DNA of 10,001 nt from Candidatus Omnitrophota bacterium (lineage in GTDB: Bacteria > Omnitrophota > Gorgyraeia > B26-G9). Below are positions 7,480 through 10,001 of the stretch, piece by piece. The notes beneath the pieces were generated by a model. It was not told where the DNA came from. It saw nothing but the letters and a program-made list of their open reading frames with translations, and ran no database searches. The position numbers and the translations under genes were made by a program. Position 1 is the stretch's first letter; each line of letters opens with the position of its first letter. The DNA lies in NCBI GenBank assembly GCA_018399295.1, contig JAGYOO010000029.1, positions 1 to 10,001 on the forward strand. Reading direction: 5' to 3'.

Positions 7480-8495
7480 TCCGTGACGGCATAAAATCCG
7501 TGGTAGCTGGAAAAGATCTCAGCCGGGAGATGACTGAGGCCGTGTTTACGGAAATAATGGAGGGAACAGCCAGTCCCTCCCAGATCGCGTCGTTTATCAC
7601 GGGATTGGGGATCAAGGGGGAGACAGTGGAGGAGATAACCGGAGCGGCGACAATAATGCGCCGGTTTGCCGTTAAGGTCAGGGGGGGCGACGGGGTTATC
7701 CTGGACACCTGCGGTACCGGAGGAGACAGCAAGTCTTCACTGAATGTATCCACGCTCTCCGCGCTGATTGCCGCCGGATTGGATGTGAAGGTGGCAAAAC
7801 ACGGAAATCGGAGCGTTTCCAGTAAATGCGGCAGCGCGGACCTTCTTGAACAGCTGGGCGTAAACATCTCCGCGGATCCGGCGACAATGGAGAAATGTCT
7901 TAACCAGGTGGGGATCGCCTTTCTATTTGCTCCGGCCATGCACAAGGCAATGAAATATGCCGCGGTTCCCAGAAGAGAAATCGGAATCCGGACGATTTTT
8001 AATATTCTCGGTCCGTTGACAAACCCGGCTGGCGCTACGAATCAGCTGGTGGGGGTGTTCGCGCGGGAGTTAGGCCAGACCATGGTAAAAGTTCTGGCCA
8101 ACCTGGGTTCCCGGCACGCGCTGGCGGTGCATGGTAATGACGGGATGGATGAAGTAAGCCTTAGTGATGATACATGGATATGGGAGTGGAAGGACGGTAA
8201 TTTAAAGGAGTTTAAAATCCGTCCGGAACAGTTCGGTTTCCGGCGCCGTTCTCAGGAAGAGAGCCGCGTCTGCGGTCCGCAGGAAAGCCAGGAGCTTTGC
8301 CGCGATATCCTTAAAGGTAAAAAGGTGCGGGGACGTGAATTGGTGATTATCAATTCCGCGTTTGCTCTTTACGCGGCTGACCGGGCGTCATCAATCGAAC
8401 AGGCCCTTAAACAGGCGGAAGAGAGCCTGGATAAAGGGCTGGCTTGGGAAAAACTCCGGCTGCTGATAGAAAAAAGTCATGAATTTTCTGGATAA
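7476..8495 (+). CDS. trpD: Anthranilate phosphoribosyltransferase
   Basis: Transfers the phosphoribosyl group of PRPP to anthranilate, the second tryptophan step. The 339 residues match the family length. Visible: the alpha-helical N-terminal region with a [12 protein letters not shown] block (33-44), the PRPP-binding DTCGTGGD (77-84), NVST (90-93), [18 protein letters not shown] (108-125), [11 protein letters not shown] (176-186) and the metal-binding DGMDE (222-226). The glycine that often follows GTGGD is replaced by Ser-Lys, a minor variation. The ATG overlaps the trpG stop as ATGA and follows a strong SD. There is no amidotransferase domain, so this is not the enteric TrpGD fusion. Its 3' end overlaps trpC by 17 bases. 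Confidence 0.97.
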   Translation: MIRDGIKSVVAGKDLSREMTEAVFTEIMEGTASPSQIASFITGLGIKGETVEEITGAATIMRRFAVKVRGGDGVILDTCGTGGDSKSSLNVSTLSALIAAGLDVKVAKHGNRSVSSKCGSADLLEQLGVNISADPATMEKCLNQVGIAFLFAPAMHKAMKYAAVPRREIGIRTIFNILGPLTNPAGATNQLVGVFARELGQTMVKVLANLGSRHALAVHGNDGMDEVSLSDDTWIWEWKDGNLKEFKIRPEQFGFRRRSQEESRVCGPQESQELCRDILKGKKVRGRELVIINSAFALYAADRASSIEQALKQAEESLDKGLAWEKLRLLIEKSHEFSG

Positions 8496-9270
8496 GATCG
8501 TAAGACGGAAAAGACAGGAGCTGCTCAGGCGAAAAGCCCGGCAGCCGCTTAAACGGTTGCGCGAGCGGGTGGAGGCGGCGCGAAAAGTCGATCGCCGCGA
8601 TTTTATCGGTGCGATAAAGAGCAGTCCGAGAATTCCGGCTTTTATCTGTGAACTGAAACGCGCCTCACCGTCAAAGGGCTGGTTGTGCCGGGATCTGGAC
8701 CTGCCCAAGGCAGCCAAAGTTTATGAACAGGAGGGGGCGGCCTGTATTTCGGTGCTTACTGACACGGGGTTCGGAGGAAAGCTCTCGGATCTTCGGGCAG
8801 TTCGCAAAAGCAGCGGCCTTCCTCTTCTGCGGAAAGATTTTATATTAGAAGAATATCAGATTTACGAATCTGTTTTGGCCGGGGCTGATGCCGTGCTTTT
8901 GATCGCCGCGCTGCTCAGTGCCTCACGTTTGCGCGAATTGATCATCCATGCCGCCCGGGTAGGGCTTCAGATGCTGGTGGAGGTGCACTGCCAGGAGGAA
9001 CTGGAAAAAATTGATTTCAGATCCGTGCGGCTGCTGGGGATCAATAACCGGAATCTCTCAGATTTTCGGACGGATCTGGCGGTAACCGAGATGATAATGA
9101 AGTCGATTCCGGCGGATACTGTCGTAGTGAGTGAAAGCGGGATCTCAAGCCGGAAAGATGTTCTCAGACTTAAACGGGCGGGAGCGCGGGCTTTGCTTGT
9201 CGGGGAGACTCTGGTGAGTGCCCCGGACATCGCGGGCCGAATAAGGAGCCTGCAGGGGAGAAAAATATGA
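8479..9270 (+). CDS. trpC: Indole-3-glycerol phosphate synthase (monofunctional)
   Basis: (Beta-alpha)8 enzyme that decarboxylates and cyclises CdRP to indole-3-glycerol phosphate, the last tryptophan step encoded here. The 263 residues contain the expected catalytic set: E58 and K60 in CELKRASPSKG, K119 in LLRKDF, E168 in LVEVH, N189 in GINNRNL, and E219-S220 in SESGI. The helix before the barrel (residues 1-40) is present and very basic. It ends after the last barrel helix, with no TrpF fused. In-frame stops at 8464-8469 leave ATG 8479 as the first start. There is no SD, and the gene overlaps trpD by 17 bases, so translation coupled to trpD is likely. Confidence 0.97.
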   Translation: MNFLDKIVRRKRQELLRRKARQPLKRLRERVEAARKVDRRDFIGAIKSSPRIPAFICELKRASPSKGWLCRDLDLPKAAKVYEQEGAACISVLTDTGFGGKLSDLRAVRKSSGLPLLRKDFILEEYQIYESVLAGADAVLLIAALLSASRLRELIIHAARVGLQMLVEVHCQEELEKIDFRSVRLLGINNRNLSDFRTDLAVTEMIMKSIPADTVVVSESGISSRKDVLRLKRAGARALLVGETLVSAPDIAGRIRSLQGRKI

Positions 9271-9887
9271 TCAGAGTTAAAATATGCGGAATTACGAGGA
9301 CCAGCGACGCTGCCTGGGCGGCCTTGTGCGGCGCCGATGCCCTGGGATTCGTGTTTGCCGATAGTTCACGCCGGGTCAAGCCGGAGAAAGCCGCTTCGAT
9401 CATCCGCCGGTTGCCTCCGTTTATCAGCTCTGTGGGAGTATTTGTAAACGCACCCTTATCCGAAGTTCGCCGGATATTGCGGATATGTCCGTTGGATGTC
9501 CTGCAGTTTCACGGTGAAGAAGACGATGAGTATTGCGGCCGCTTCCGTAAATGTTGTAAAATAGTAAAAGTGATCAGGGTTTCCGATAATATTCCCCCAG
9601 CTGTTTTTCGCAGCTACAGAAATGCTGATGCCTTTCTTCTGGATACCTTTGTTGCCGGTAAGCACGGGGGCACCGGAAGGACCTTTAATCCATCCTTGCT
9701 TGCCGGGATTAAGACCGCCAAACCGTTGATTATTGCCGGAGGCCTTAACCCGGAAAATATCCGGCAGATGTTGAACCGGTTTCGCCCGTTTGGAGTGGAT
9801 GTTTCCGGAGGAGTGGAAGCGAGACCCGGGAAAAAAGACCCCGGCCTGGTTCGCCGGTTTATCCGATATGTTAAAATGATAGAATGA
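9267..9887 (+). CDS. trpF: Phosphoribosylanthranilate isomerase
   Basis: (Beta-alpha)8 enzyme that carries out the Amadori rearrangement of phosphoribosylanthranilate to CdRP, between TrpD and TrpC. The 206 residues fit the family, with catalytic C7 in KICGIT and D126 in LLDTFVAGKHGGTG, the same residue numbers as in the Thermotoga enzyme, plus GFVF (27-30), LQFHG (79-83), IIAGGL (155-160) and VDVSGGVE (177-184). The ATG overlaps the trpC stop as ATGA; AGGGGAG at 9254-9260 serves as SD. It is chemically parallel to HisA encoded about 4 kb upstream, and the presence of both separate isomerases means neither needs dual specificity. Confidence 0.97.
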   Translation: MIRVKICGITRTSDAAWAALCGADALGFVFADSSRRVKPEKAASIIRRLPPFISSVGVFVNAPLSEVRRILRICPLDVLQFHGEEDDEYCGRFRKCCKIVKVIRVSDNIPPAVFRSYRNADAFLLDTFVAGKHGGTGRTFNPSLLAGIKTAKPLIIAGGLNPENIRQMLNRFRPFGVDVSGGVEARPGKKDPGLVRRFIRYVKMIE

Positions 9888-9900
9888 TCAGGGGTGAATA

Positions 9901-10001
9901 ATGGATGAAATGCACGAGAAGGAAAAGCACAATATCTTTACAGAAGAAGAGATTAAGCGGAAGCTTTATGGGGAAAGCTACCTGGAAAAAGATAAGCCGC
10001 A
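9901..10001 (+). CDS. Unrecognised protein, 3'-truncated by the window edge
   Basis: Thirty-three complete codons are visible, open to the last base, beginning MDEMHEKEKHNIFTEEE. The visible part is strongly charged and hydrophilic, with no signal peptide or membrane segment so far. The start is 13 bases after trpF; AGGGGTGA at 9890-9897 is SD-like but very near ATG 9901, so ATG 9910 (residue 4) is a credible alternative start. It does not look like the N-terminus of TrpB (which typically has a GxFGGRYVPE-type block) or TrpA. I do not recognise a family. It appears to belong to the same transcript; a role in tryptophan synthesis is possible but not shown. Confidence 0.6.
   Translation, partial: MDEMHEKEKHNIFTEEEIKRKLYGESYLEKDKP

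Noticed and set aside
1..10001. Mobile elements, CRISPR, defence genes, tRNAs, riboswitches or other accessory systems.
   Set aside because: The whole window is occupied by recognised biosynthetic and aminoacylation genes with almost no noncoding space; no such signal was seen.

Overview
The window is a dense, single-strand block of core metabolism: the 3' nine-tenths of alaS, then hisD-hisB-hisA-hisI, then trpE-trpG-trpD-trpC-trpF, then the first codons of an unrecognised gene. All eleven reading frames are on the + strand. No gap between genes exceeds about 30 bases, and five of the junctions overlap (4, 34, 4, 17 and 4 bases). I see no tRNA, rRNA, CRISPR, insertion sequence, attachment site, internal terminator or clear promoter. 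The layout is that of one long operon, or the middle of one, whose promoter and end lie outside the window.

The organism is a bacterium of middling GC with compact gene packing, ATG starts throughout and Shine-Dalgarno motifs of the AAGGAGG type. All enzymes are monofunctional: no hisIE, hisNB, trpGD, trpCF or trpEG fusion. This argues against Enterobacteria, where several of these are fused, and against Actinobacteria, where one PriA often replaces HisA and TrpF. The alaS-his-trp order and the somewhat divergent HisB and HisD suggest an uncultured lineage (an Omnitrophota/PVC-like or other candidate phylum is my guess), but I cannot place it from sequence alone.

Layout: 1-2391 alaS (partial; class II alanyl-tRNA synthetase with editing and C-Ala domains). 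2388-5369 four histidine genes: HisI (step 3), HisA (step 4), HisB (step 6) and HisD (last two steps). 5381-9887 five tryptophan genes: TrpE and TrpG make anthranilate from chorismate and glutamine, TrpD adds the phosphoribosyl group from PRPP, TrpF isomerises, and TrpC closes the indole ring. The block therefore covers chorismate to indole-3-glycerol phosphate completely. HisG, HisE, HisH, HisF, HisC and histidinol phosphatase, and TrpA and TrpB, are not in the window.

The content is mostly ordinary biosynthesis and I see no exotic undescribed system. The points most worth a second look are an 18-residue shortening of HisD between its zinc site and its catalytic pair, a shortened and substituted metal-binding loop in HisB, the absence of the hisH/hisF pair from an otherwise normal his order, the his-trp co-operon attached to alaS, and an unknown gene where trpB might be expected.
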